From an uncultured Cyclobacteriaceae bacterium (GTDB lineage: Bacteria; Bacteroidota; Bacteroidia; Cytophagales; Cyclobacteriaceae): a DNA stretch of 64,000 nucleotides. This document shows, in pieces, positions 20,622 through 28,340 of the stretch; positions within the stretch are counted from its first letter, which is position 1; each line of letters starts with the position of its first letter. The notes beneath the pieces were generated by a model that saw nothing but the letters and a program-made list of their open reading frames with translations, was not told the origin of the DNA and ran no database searches. The DNA is taken from positions 1 to 64,000 of the forward strand of contig CAJQKV010000027.1 of NCBI GenBank assembly GCA_905479015.1, written 5' to 3'. Position numbers and translations under genes: made by a program.

Positions 20622-21656
20622 ATGAACTTTTTAAAATTAATCAAAAAAAATATGATTATCGCAGTTGCGATGCTCATTTCCGTTGCCGCAGTAGCACAAG
20701 AGGAACCTACTTTTACGATATCAGGATCAGTAGATACCTATTTCAGAACCAATTTGAGTGGGGGTACCAATGATGCTATGGATACAATAGGAACTTTGGC
20801 GCCTACTTCATCATTTGCGAATGCACCGGGTTTTTCTTTAGGTATGGCTAATTTGGTGATGGGATACGAAGGTGACAAGGCAGGTTTTGTAGCAGATCTT
20901 GTTTTTGGTCCAAGGGGTGCAGATGCCGTATTTGCTTCTGGTCCAGCACTGAATATTGTCAACCAGCTTTATGCTTATTATAATGTAACTGATAACTTCA
21001 AATTAACTTTAGGTAACTTCAACACATTTCTAGGTTATGAGGTGATTTCTCCTACCGCCAATTTTAATTACTCAACCTCATATATGTTTTCTTATGGACC
21101 TTTTTCGCATACGGGTTTGAAAGCCGATTTCACGCTAAGTGACAAATGGAGTCTTGCTGTTGCGGTTATGAATCCGACAGATTACACTGACTTCAATCCA
21201 TCAAATGAATATGTCGGAGGGCTTCAAATAGGATATTCAACTGATGCGGGTAGTGCTTATTTGAACGTCTTATCTAGTGAAGATTTTTTTCAAATAGACT
21301 TGACTACGGGATGGGATTTAAGTGAGTCCTTTTATTTGGGTATCAATGCAACGTCTCAGACAGGAGATGCCTCGGGAGATTTTTATGGTGCTGCAGGCTA
21401 TCTACAATTGGCGGTTTCTGATGTCGTCGCCATAGGCGTAAGAGGAGAATATTTTAGTGATGGTAATGGCGTAGCAATTGCTGGAGATGAAAGTGTTTTT
21501 GCAACTACTTTCAGTGCTCCGATTACGAGTGGGAGCTTAACTATAATTCCTGAAATTAGATTAGATGCTTTGTCATACGATGGGTTTGTTGATGGAGAGG
21601 GAACAGCGGGTTCTTCATTGTCTTCATTTGTACTCGCAGCAGTCTACAGCTTCTAA
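20622..21656 (+). CDS. Outer-membrane beta-barrel porin (BBP2/OmpL-like)
   Basis: A 344-residue protein with a signal peptide cut after AAVAQ (about residue 26). The mature part alternates short aromatic-rich beta strands and Gly/Asp/Ser turns and ends in SSFVLAAVYSF, a typical C-terminal barrel strand with final Phe. It resembles the putative porin families of Bacteroidota found beside amtB. Its position 100 bp after amtB and before glnA suggests it supplies nitrogen solutes across the outer membrane. That role is inferred from context only. Confidence 0.78.
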   Translation: MNFLKLIKKNMIIAVAMLISVAAVAQEEPTFTISGSVDTYFRTNLSGGTNDAMDTIGTLAPTSSFANAPGFSLGMANLVMGYEGDKAGFVADLVFGPRGADAVFASGPALNIVNQLYAYYNVTDNFKLTLGNFNTFLGYEVISPTANFNYSTSYMFSYGPFSHTGLKADFTLSDKWSLAVAVMNPTDYTDFNPSNEYVGGLQIGYSTDAGSAYLNVLSSEDFFQIDLTTGWDLSESFYLGINATSQTGDASGDFYGAAGYLQLAVSDVVAIGVRGEYFSDGNGVAIAGDESVFATTFSAPITSGSLTIIPEIRLDALSYDGFVDGEGTAGSSLSSFVLAAVYSF

Positions 21657-21712
21657 TATAATCATCAAAATAAGAGAAATAGGCAAATAAAAAGTTTTAC
21701 TATTTTCTAATT

Positions 21713-21783
21713 AAGGTTTATTTTTTACCTTTACTTCAATTTAAATTATTAATTATTGAAGAGATAGGTTAAAAATAAACCTT
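21713..21783. promoter_or_regulatory. Long nested inverted repeat upstream of glnA
   Basis: Outer arms AAGGTTTATTTTTTACCT (21713-21730) and AGGTTAAAAATAAACCTT (21766-21783) pair over 18 positions with a single mismatch. Inside them CTTCAAT (21734-21740) pairs with ATTGAAG (21755-21761). The structure ends 55 bases before the glnA start, so it lies in the glnA leader or promoter and not only at the porin terminator position. Confidence 0.6.
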
Positions 21784-21838
21784 GATTTAATTTAATTAAT
21801 TAAAAAAATCTAAAAATCACCTAAAATTATACCTTGTT

Positions 21839-22870
21839 ATGACAAAAGCAAATATTCTTCAAAGGCCCTCATCTAAGCTTGAATACATTTGGTTAGATGG
21901 TTATACGCCTACGGCTAATTTGAGAAGTAAGACAAAAATAGAAGCCGATTTTGGAGGAAAGTTAAAAGATTGTCCCATATGGTCTTTTGATGGAAGCTCT
22001 ACGCTTCAAGCAGAAGGGGGGTCTTCCGATTGCCTACTTAAGCCAGTTGCCATTTATCCTGATCCCGCTCGAAGAAATGGATTCTTGGTGATGACCGAAG
22101 TGCTCAATGCCGATGGAACCCCTCATGTGTCCAATGGTCGTTCGACCATTGATGATGATGACGCTGATTTTTGGTTTGGTTTTGAACAAGAATACTTTCT
22201 TTGGGATCCCGAAACTAAGTTACCTTTAGGTTTCCCACGAGATCAAACACCACAGGGACAATTTTATTGTTCAGTTGGCGCTTCCAATGCCTTTGGAAGA
22301 GAAATGGTAGAAAAACATATCGATTTGTGTATTGATGCTGGGATTAATATAGAAGGCGTTAATGCAGAAGTGGCGGCAGGCCAATGGGAATTCCAATGTT
22401 TTGCTAAAGGAGCAAAACAAGCAGGAGATGAGATGTGGGTGGCAAGATATTTACTTGAGCGATTAGGAGAAGAGTACGGATTGGCCATCAATTGGCATCC
22501 CAAACCCCTAGGAGCGACGGATTGGAATGGTTCAGGTATGCATGCCAACTTCTCTAACGAAATGTTACGTACTTGTGGAAGCAAAGAGACATACGATCAA
22601 ATTTGTGAAGCTTTTAGACCTACGGTTGAAGAACATATTGCCGTTTATGGTGCAGATAATGATAAGAGATTGACAGGTGAGCATGAAACGGCTGCCATTA
22701 CAGATTTCAGCTACGGTGTATCTGATAGAGGTGCTTCGATAAGAATCCCTTTAATGACTGTTGAGAAAAATTGGAAGGGCTGGCTCGAAGACAGAAGACC
22801 CGCTTCCAACGGTGATCCTTACAAAATTGCAGCAGTGATTATAAAAACAGTTAAATCTGCTGACGTATAA
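21839..22870 (+). CDS. glnA: Glutamine synthetase, type II (eukaryote-like)
   Basis: A 343-residue ATP-dependent glutamate-ammonia ligase. The short length and motifs are those of GSII, not the about 470-residue GSI or about 700-residue GSIII: YIWLDGYTPTANLRSKTK near the N-terminus, WSFDGSSTLQAEGGSSDC, WFGFEQEYFL (metal Glu), GVNAEVAAGQWEFQ, and NGSGMHANFS. With AmtB just upstream it forms an ammonium uptake and assimilation unit. The long nested inverted repeat ahead of it is a likely control point. A strong terminator follows. Confidence 0.95.
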   Translation: MTKANILQRPSSKLEYIWLDGYTPTANLRSKTKIEADFGGKLKDCPIWSFDGSSTLQAEGGSSDCLLKPVAIYPDPARRNGFLVMTEVLNADGTPHVSNGRSTIDDDDADFWFGFEQEYFLWDPETKLPLGFPRDQTPQGQFYCSVGASNAFGREMVEKHIDLCIDAGINIEGVNAEVAAGQWEFQCFAKGAKQAGDEMWVARYLLERLGEEYGLAINWHPKPLGATDWNGSGMHANFSNEMLRTCGSKETYDQICEAFRPTVEEHIAVYGADNDKRLTGEHETAAITDFSYGVSDRGASIRIPLMTVEKNWKGWLEDRRPASNGDPYKIAAVIIKTVKSADV

Positions 22871-22891
22871 TTTAGTTTATATTCATTGAAG

Positions 22892-22926
22892 AAAAAGGAA
22901 TGTGTTGACGCGCATTCCTTTTTTTA
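22892..22926. terminator. Bidirectional rho-independent terminator after glnA
   Basis: AAAAAGGAATG pairs with CATTCCTTTTT around a short loop, followed by a T run on the plus strand and, read the other way, a T-rich tract as well. It serves glnA and the convergent aminotransferase gene. Confidence 0.85.
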
Positions 22927-22939
22927 TTATTAAAAAGCG

Positions 22940-24151
22940 CTAATAACTGAGCGGGTTTTTAGATACCCATTCAATTGATTTTAGTAAAGTTTGGCAAACT
23001 TCTTTGATCTCAATTTCTGAAATAGTAAGGGGTGGGGCGATCCGCATGCTGTTGTTACAAAACAAGAACCAGTCTGTGATAATCCCAGCTTCTAAGGCTC
23101 TGTCAATGATTCTTTTAAGAACTTCATAAGATTCGAATTCTACGGCCATGAGCAACCCCTGATTTCGAATCGACTTGATCAGATCATGTTTGAGTAATTT
23201 CTTAAACAACAAGGCTTTTCCAGCTACCTGATCGATTAAGTTTTCATTTTGAATAGTTTCTAGGGTCGCTAGCGAAGCGGCCGTGCTTATAGGGTGGCCC
23301 CCAAAAGTAGTGATATGTCCAAGGATAGGGTTTTGTTTTAATGAACTCATGATTTCTTTTGAACTGATGAAGCAGCCTATGGGCATGCCGCCTCCCATAC
23401 CTTTTGCAGCCAGGAGAATGTCAGGCTGAATGTCATAATGTTCAAAGGCCCAAAGCTTTCCCGTTCTACCAAATCCACATTGTATTTCATCGAGGATTAA
23501 AAGCGCTCCAGTCTCATTACATTTTTTCCGTAATTTTTTAAAATAGGCCTTATCAGCCATACGTACACCCGCTTCTCCTTGTACGGTTTCTATAATTACC
23601 GCTGCGGTATTAAAATCTATCAAATCGAGAGAAGAGACATTTCCAAAGGCAATGTGTTGAAATCCTGGGAGTAGGGGACGGAAGTTTTGTTTCAGGTTTT
23701 CATTGCCACTTGCAGATAAGGCACCATGACTTGATCCATGATAGCCATCAATGCAAGAGATTATATTGAAGCGTCCAGTATATCTTTTGGCTAATTTGAG
23801 TGCACCCTCAGCAGCTTCGCTTCCAGAATTGACAAAATAGGTAACTTCAAGTGGATCTGGAAGGGTTTTAGACAAGGCTTCGGCCAATTTCACTTGCGGT
23901 GTTTGTACAAATTCCCCAAAAACCATTACATGAAGATTTTTATCTACTTGACTTTTGATGGCATCAATGACGGCTGGATGTCGGTGCCCCACACTGCTCA
24001 CTCCAATACCAGCGATCAGATCAAAATACTTTTTCCCTTGTTGATCATACACATAACAACCCTCAGCACTGGCTACTTCTACCATGAGCGGTTCCTCAGA
24101 AGTTTGTGCCACCAATTGTAAAAATTGACGTTGAGTTAAGGATTTGGACAA
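22940..24151 (-). CDS. Class III aminotransferase (acetylornithine/ornithine type)
   Basis: A 403-residue PLP enzyme. The class III hallmarks are present: NSGSEAAEGALKLAKR (phosphate loop), GYHGSSHGALSASGN, LILDEIQCGFGRTGKLWA and the Schiff-base Lys in ILLAAKGMGGGMPIGC. The best match is to the unassigned Bacteroidota branch usually labelled aspartate/ornithine aminotransferase family; the substrate is not evident. No ATG fits the family N-terminus, so TTG at 24151 is used. It lies 39 bp after the transketolase genes on the same strand and may be in their operon. Confidence 0.85.
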   Translation of the reverse strand: MSKSLTQRQFLQLVAQTSEEPLMVEVASAEGCYVYDQQGKKYFDLIAGIGVSSVGHRHPAVIDAIKSQVDKNLHVMVFGEFVQTPQVKLAEALSKTLPDPLEVTYFVNSGSEAAEGALKLAKRYTGRFNIISCIDGYHGSSHGALSASGNENLKQNFRPLLPGFQHIAFGNVSSLDLIDFNTAAVIIETVQGEAGVRMADKAYFKKLRKKCNETGALLILDEIQCGFGRTGKLWAFEHYDIQPDILLAAKGMGGGMPIGCFISSKEIMSSLKQNPILGHITTFGGHPISTAASLATLETIQNENLIDQVAGKALLFKKLLKHDLIKSIRNQGLLMAVEFESYEVLKRIIDRALEAGIITDWFLFCNNSMRIAPPLTISEIEIKEVCQTLLKSIEWVSKNPLSY

Positions 24152-24190
24152 ATTGGCCTTATTTTCGGTATCGTAGATTGTGTCGTATAT

Positions 24191-25141
24191 TTATTTTCTT
24201 TCGATGGCTCTTTTAGCTGCTAAAACTATATTTTCAGTACTCAAGCCATATTTCTCTAGTAATTGATCGGGCGTCCCACTCTCGCCAAAGGTATCATTTA
24301 CCGCAACGAATTCTTGCGGACAAGGATGATTTTGGCCAATGATTCGTGCGACGCTTTCGCCGAGACCACCATTGATGTTATGTTCTTCTGCCGTGACGAT
24401 ACATCCTGTTTTGTTCACAGAATCTAAGATTGCAGCTACATCTAAGGGTTTGATGGTATGCATATTGATGACTTCAACAGAAAAGCCTTCGGCTGCCAAG
24501 ATGGCTTCTGCTTCTATAGCTTTCCATACCATGTGCCCATAGGCCATGATGGTAACGTCGCTTCCAGAAATCATTTTTTGAGCTTTTCCTATCACAAAAG
24601 GTTCTTCTGGATTTGTGAAAATAGGCCAACTAGGTCTTCCAAACCTCAAGTAAACAGGACCCTCATGATCAGCAATTGCGATGGTGGCTGCTTTGGTTTG
24701 ATGGTAATCACAAGGCACGATTACGGTAAAATTGGGTAACATTTTGACCATACCCACATCTTCCAGAATCTGATGCGTGGCACCATCTTCTCCTAGCGTG
24801 AGACCAGCATGGGAGGCACACACTTTGACATTTTTTTCTGAATAAGCTATGGATTGTCTGAGTTGATCGTAAACACGTCCCGTTGAGAAGTTGGCAAAAG
24901 TCCCAGTAAAAGGAATTTTACCTGCCGTTGCCAGACCGGCAGCAGTTCCCATCATATTCGCTTCTGAGATGCCCATTTGAAAAAATCTTGAAGGATTTTC
25001 TTTAATGAAGTTGGCCATCTTGAGAGAACCTACGAGGTCTGCACAAAGTGCAACTACTTCAGGATGACTTCTTCCTAGTGCGGTAAGTCCGTCTCCAAAA
25101 CCTGATCGGGTATCTTTTTTTTCAGTATACTGATATTTCAT
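24191..25141 (-). CDS. Transketolase, C-terminal subunit
   Basis: A 316-residue protein carrying the pyrimidine-binding and C-terminal domains of transketolase. The pyrimidine-domain Glu is in MGISEANMMGTAAGLA (about residue 60), and the C-terminal domain shows VTAEEHNINGGLGESVA. It pairs with the N-terminal subunit encoded one base upstream; together they make a complete enzyme of the pentose-phosphate pathway. Split transketolases are usual in Bacteroidota and archaea. Confidence 0.92.
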   Translation of the reverse strand: MKYQYTEKKDTRSGFGDGLTALGRSHPEVVALCADLVGSLKMANFIKENPSRFFQMGISEANMMGTAAGLATAGKIPFTGTFANFSTGRVYDQLRQSIAYSEKNVKVCASHAGLTLGEDGATHQILEDVGMVKMLPNFTVIVPCDYHQTKAATIAIADHEGPVYLRFGRPSWPIFTNPEEPFVIGKAQKMISGSDVTIMAYGHMVWKAIEAEAILAAEGFSVEVINMHTIKPLDVAAILDSVNKTGCIVTAEEHNINGGLGESVARIIGQNHPCPQEFVAVNDTFGESGTPDQLLEKYGLSTENIVLAAKRAIERK

Positions 25142-25142
25142 A

Positions 25143-25985
25143 TTAATAATCGCCTAAAGTTTCTTCAAGTTGATTCAACGCATCTTCTAATTGCGCGTCA
25201 TTGGGAGGTATGCCATGCCATTTGTGAGATCCTTCCATGAAGTCAACACCTTTTCCCATAGCCGTTTTCATGAGGATCATGATGGGTTTTCCCTTTCCGG
25301 TTTGATCGATGGCCTCATTGAGCATTGATAGGATTGCTGACATATCATTGCCCTCACAAGAAAGGACGGTCCAGCCAAAGGCTTTGTATTTTCCGGCAAG
25401 GTCACCGAGAGACAAGACTTCATCCACAGGTCCATCAATTTGCTGACCATTGTAATCTATGGTGGCAATCAAGTGATCTAATTTATTGTGGGCTGCGAAC
25501 ATAGCGGCTTCCCATACCTGACCCTCTTGTTGTTCGCCATCGCCCATCAGGCAAAAGACATTTCTAGGATCATTATTTAATCTTTTGGCTAAAGCTGCAC
25601 CGCAGGCTACAGACAGTCCTTGGCCCAATGATCCCGCAGACATCCGGATACCTGGTAGGCCTTCTTCAGTAGCAGGATGTCCTTGAAGTCTTGAGTTTAT
25701 TTTGCGAAAAGTAGCTAGTTCGGAGACATCAAAATATCCTACTCGAGCCAACACGCTGTAAAATACGGGTGATATATGACCGTTTGATATGAAAAAAAGA
25801 TCTTCTTCAATCCCTTTCATATTAAATTTTGTATCATGTTTCATGATAGAGAAATAGAGTGCAATCAAATATTCTGTACATCCTAATGAACCTCCCGGAT
25901 GCCCCGATTGGCATGAATGCACCATTCTCACGATATCTCTTCGAACCTGACTGGCTATTTTTTCTAATTCAGCGATGTTGGCCAT
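25143..25985 (-). CDS. Transketolase, N-terminal (TPP-binding) subunit
   Basis: A 280-residue protein equal to the diphosphate-binding domain of transketolase. It has GHPGGSLGCTEYLIALY near residue 27, the TPP/Mg motif GDGEQQEGQVWEAAMFAAHN (about 147-166) followed by IDYNGQQIDG, and the C-terminal HKWHGIPPN. The stop lies one base from the start of the C-terminal subunit, so co-translation is expected. Confidence 0.93.
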   Translation of the reverse strand: MANIAELEKIASQVRRDIVRMVHSCQSGHPGGSLGCTEYLIALYFSIMKHDTKFNMKGIEEDLFFISNGHISPVFYSVLARVGYFDVSELATFRKINSRLQGHPATEEGLPGIRMSAGSLGQGLSVACGAALAKRLNNDPRNVFCLMGDGEQQEGQVWEAAMFAAHNKLDHLIATIDYNGQQIDGPVDEVLSLGDLAGKYKAFGWTVLSCEGNDMSAILSMLNEAIDQTGKGKPIMILMKTAMGKGVDFMEGSHKWHGIPPNDAQLEDALNQLEETLGDY

Positions 25986-26162
25986 ACCTATTTTTTTTAT
26001 TTGGCAAACTTACTGAAAATTTGAATTTATTTTTTATAATATTAAAGATATGATGGTCGTATTTTAAAAAGAACTCAAACAGATTTCTTTAGGCAAATTG
26101 GATTTAACTTAATTCGAATAATTAGGATGACTTTTTATTTTACCTAACCTTTATTCTGTCGT

Positions 26163-27248
26163 TCATGGTTCTTCATTGATTATTGTATTTTCAGTATTGA
26201 TGCTTTCTAAACCTAACCAAGTAATCAGTAATTTGTAGGTAATCGATAAAATGATGGCACCCAAAAATAAACCCAGAAAACCTTTAAATAGAAAACCTCC
26301 AATGGCACCTAAAAATATAACTACTGTGGGAACGGATGCTCCCTTTCCTAAAAATATAGGTTTAAGAATATTATCTAATAACATGACAATGACTAAATAA
26401 GTGGACCAAATCGAGGCAGGTACTAACTCTCTTGTCAAGAATAGCCAAATGATGACGGGTATAATGACGAATCCAGGACCCACTTGTATGATTGTTAGAA
26501 TTAAACAAATTAAAACCCATAGGCCGGCATAGGGAAGGTCAACCATTAAAAATCCAAATCCAGCTAAGGTGGCTTGAATAACAGCAACTCCCAAAATCCC
26601 CTTGACCACATTTCTGATGGTTTGCTCGGTAATGGAAGCAAATTCAACTCCAAAGTCCCCTGCTATTTTTTCAAATAACTTATAAACTACTTTGTTGGTG
26701 CCTTTGGAATAAAGCAAGATGCCTGCGATGAGCACAGAAAGTGCAAGATTGATAATGGTGATCCCCGTACCTAGAATTGAATCCAGCAAAAATAATCCAA
26801 ATTGCTTTAAATAATCTTGATATTGGTTGAGTAGAGAGGGGAGGTTTTGAGAAGCCAATTGCCATGAATCATAGATCCAATCACCGATGAGCGGAATGGC
26901 TTTGATACTTTCATTAGGAGTTTGAATTAAAAATTTACCTGAAGCATACATAGATCCAATATCTGTAATACCTCGAATCGCAGATTCTAAAAATAAATAA
27001 AGTGGCACAGAAATAACCATGAAAGTAAGCAATACCGTGATGATACTTGTGATTTTGCTTTTGTGCCCTATTAGTTGATCTATTTTTCGATAGAATGGAT
27101 CTAAGGCTACGGCAAAAATAATTCCCCAAAAAAGGGGATTAATGAATGGTTTTAAAATTGAAACACACAAATAAGCGATGAGACCCAAGCTGATCAATCG
27201 AATGGCGGTATCAACTACTTTATTAATGGATGAATTATCATTTTTCAT
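26163..27248 (-). CDS. AI-2E family transporter (PF01594-type permease)
   Basis: A 361-residue inner-membrane protein with about eight membrane spans in the 2+3+3 arrangement of the PerM/AI-2E family and the conserved C-terminal LLDNILKPIFLGKGASVP segment. Members export various solutes or ions; despite the family name, autoinducer export should not be assumed, and no quorum-sensing gene lies nearby. Confidence 0.85.
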   Translation of the reverse strand: MKNDNSSINKVVDTAIRLISLGLIAYLCVSILKPFINPLFWGIIFAVALDPFYRKIDQLIGHKSKITSIITVLLTFMVISVPLYLFLESAIRGITDIGSMYASGKFLIQTPNESIKAIPLIGDWIYDSWQLASQNLPSLLNQYQDYLKQFGLFLLDSILGTGITIINLALSVLIAGILLYSKGTNKVVYKLFEKIAGDFGVEFASITEQTIRNVVKGILGVAVIQATLAGFGFLMVDLPYAGLWVLICLILTIIQVGPGFVIIPVIIWLFLTRELVPASIWSTYLVIVMLLDNILKPIFLGKGASVPTVVIFLGAIGGFLFKGFLGLFLGAIILSITYKLLITWLGLESINTENTIINEEP

Positions 27249-27424
27249 TATAGCTCATTCGGTTACTAATGTTTGTGGTTAACTCAAAATTATGTCTCTA
27301 ATCTAACAATTATTGCAGTTAAAAATGTTCATTTTAATATTATTTGATCGATATAATTAATTTATCTCTCAAAGAATTGCGTTTAAAGACAGTCGACATA
27401 TAATATTTCAAAACAGCTCAGCAA

Positions 27425-27814
27425 ACGAATAAAATATTTTTACTTGGATTTGGTCTATTAGGTGTTTATCTGTCTTTTTAATTTCAAGAAATAGGCCTTA
27501 GGTTTGGATCGGTGACCGGAGGGAGTAGTGTAGCTATTGATGGTGTTTTTATTACTACCGATTTTACAAGAATACATGCAGATATTTCCTTTACCAATGG
27601 GGTGGGAGTGGATGCCTTGTTGGATTTTATTTACCAGCCCATAGAAGGGGAAGTCTTACATGGGTAGGTCGATACAGGACCTTATGCATTTAGCGGTGAA
27701 CCCTTAAAAACAGGGCTCACGGCAGAAGTGGGATGGGCTTACCAGTTTAAAAATGTCCTACTGATCCTTGTCATGGACTGGCGCCCAGCCGTCCAAATTT
27801 TATCAACAATGTAA
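27425..27814 (+). pseudogene. Decayed small outer-membrane beta-barrel protein gene
   Basis: One reading frame runs from ACG 27425 to TAA 27814. It encodes a signal peptide (T/M-NKIFLLGFGLLGVYLSF) and then a recognisable small barrel protein: QEIGLRFGSVTGGSSVAID, RIHADISFTNGVGVDAL, DFIYQPI, TAEVGWAYQF and MDWRPAVQI. Three lesions are visible: ACG where ATG should start, an in-frame TAA right after the signal peptide, and TAG at the HG*VDTGPY position where a Tyr codon is expected. The last two strands of the family are also missing. The family is the small secreted/outer-membrane protein common in marine Bacteroidota. Confidence 0.75.
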
Positions 27815-27818
27815 CTTA

Positions 27819-27872
27819 ACGTTCAAGGTATAGGCTTGAACGTGAGATACCCTATCAGTAGCTATTGATAGG
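27819..27872. terminator. Two tandem hairpins after the pseudogene
   Basis: ACGTTCAAG...CTTGAACGT (27819-27843, perfect 9-bp stem) and CCTATCA...TGATAGG (27851-27872, perfect 7-bp stem). The first directly follows the pseudogene stop. The second is about 12 bases beyond the bcp stop on the other strand and may end that transcript. Neither has a strong T-tract. Confidence 0.5.
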
Positions 27873-27884
27873 TGAGTGAGCCTT

Positions 27885-28340
27885 TTATTTTTCTAAAATT
27901 TGGGCAGCATGATTGTCCGTTTTAACTTTTTCAATAACATCAGAAATTTGGCCTTTTTCATCGATGACAAAAGTGGTTCTGAGGGTCCCCATGTATTCTT
28001 TACCCATATACTTTTTTAGTTCCCATGTACCATAAAGATGATGTACCTTATGATCTGCATCACTGATTAAATCGAAAGGCAATGCTTGCTTTTCGATAAA
28101 TTTTTGATGTGATTTCTCAGAATCTTGGCTGATGCCAAATATTTCGTAGCCTTGTTTTTGTAGCAGGGTATAGTTGTCACGCAAGTTGCAAGATTGGGTC
28201 GTGCATCCAGGCGTATTGTCTTTTGGATAAAAATACAGTACCAATTTTTTTCCTTTATAATCTGTGAGATTGATCATTTTCCCATCTTGATTGATGGCCG
28301 AGAATTCTGGAGCGACATCGCCTATTTTTAATGTAATCAT
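27885..28340 (-). CDS. bcp: Thiol peroxidase of the Bcp/PrxQ family
   Basis: A 151-residue thioredoxin-dependent peroxiredoxin. The peroxidatic Cys is in YPKDNTPGCTTQSCNLRD, with the resolving Cys five residues later as in PrxQ/Bcp enzymes. Reduces hydrogen peroxide and organic hydroperoxides in the cytosol. Its ATG overlaps the stop of the M23 peptidase gene (ATGA). Confidence 0.94.
   Translation of the reverse strand: MITLKIGDVAPEFSAINQDGKMINLTDYKGKKLVLYFYPKDNTPGCTTQSCNLRDNYTLLQKQGYEIFGISQDSEKSHQKFIEKQALPFDLISDADHKVHHLYGTWELKKYMGKEYMGTLRTTFVIDEKGQISDVIEKVKTDNHAAQILEK

Larger units (their letters stand above)
27249..27884. other. Intergenic region holding a decayed outer-membrane protein gene
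   Basis: 636 bp between the AI-2E-type gene and bcp. Positions 27425-27814 are a pseudogene on the plus strand, followed by two tandem hairpins. The first 175 bp are AT-rich and show nothing else. Confidence 0.6.

Noticed and set aside
26163-27248. AI-2 quorum-sensing exporter
   Set aside because: The family name is historical; no luxS or sensor is nearby, and many members move other solutes.
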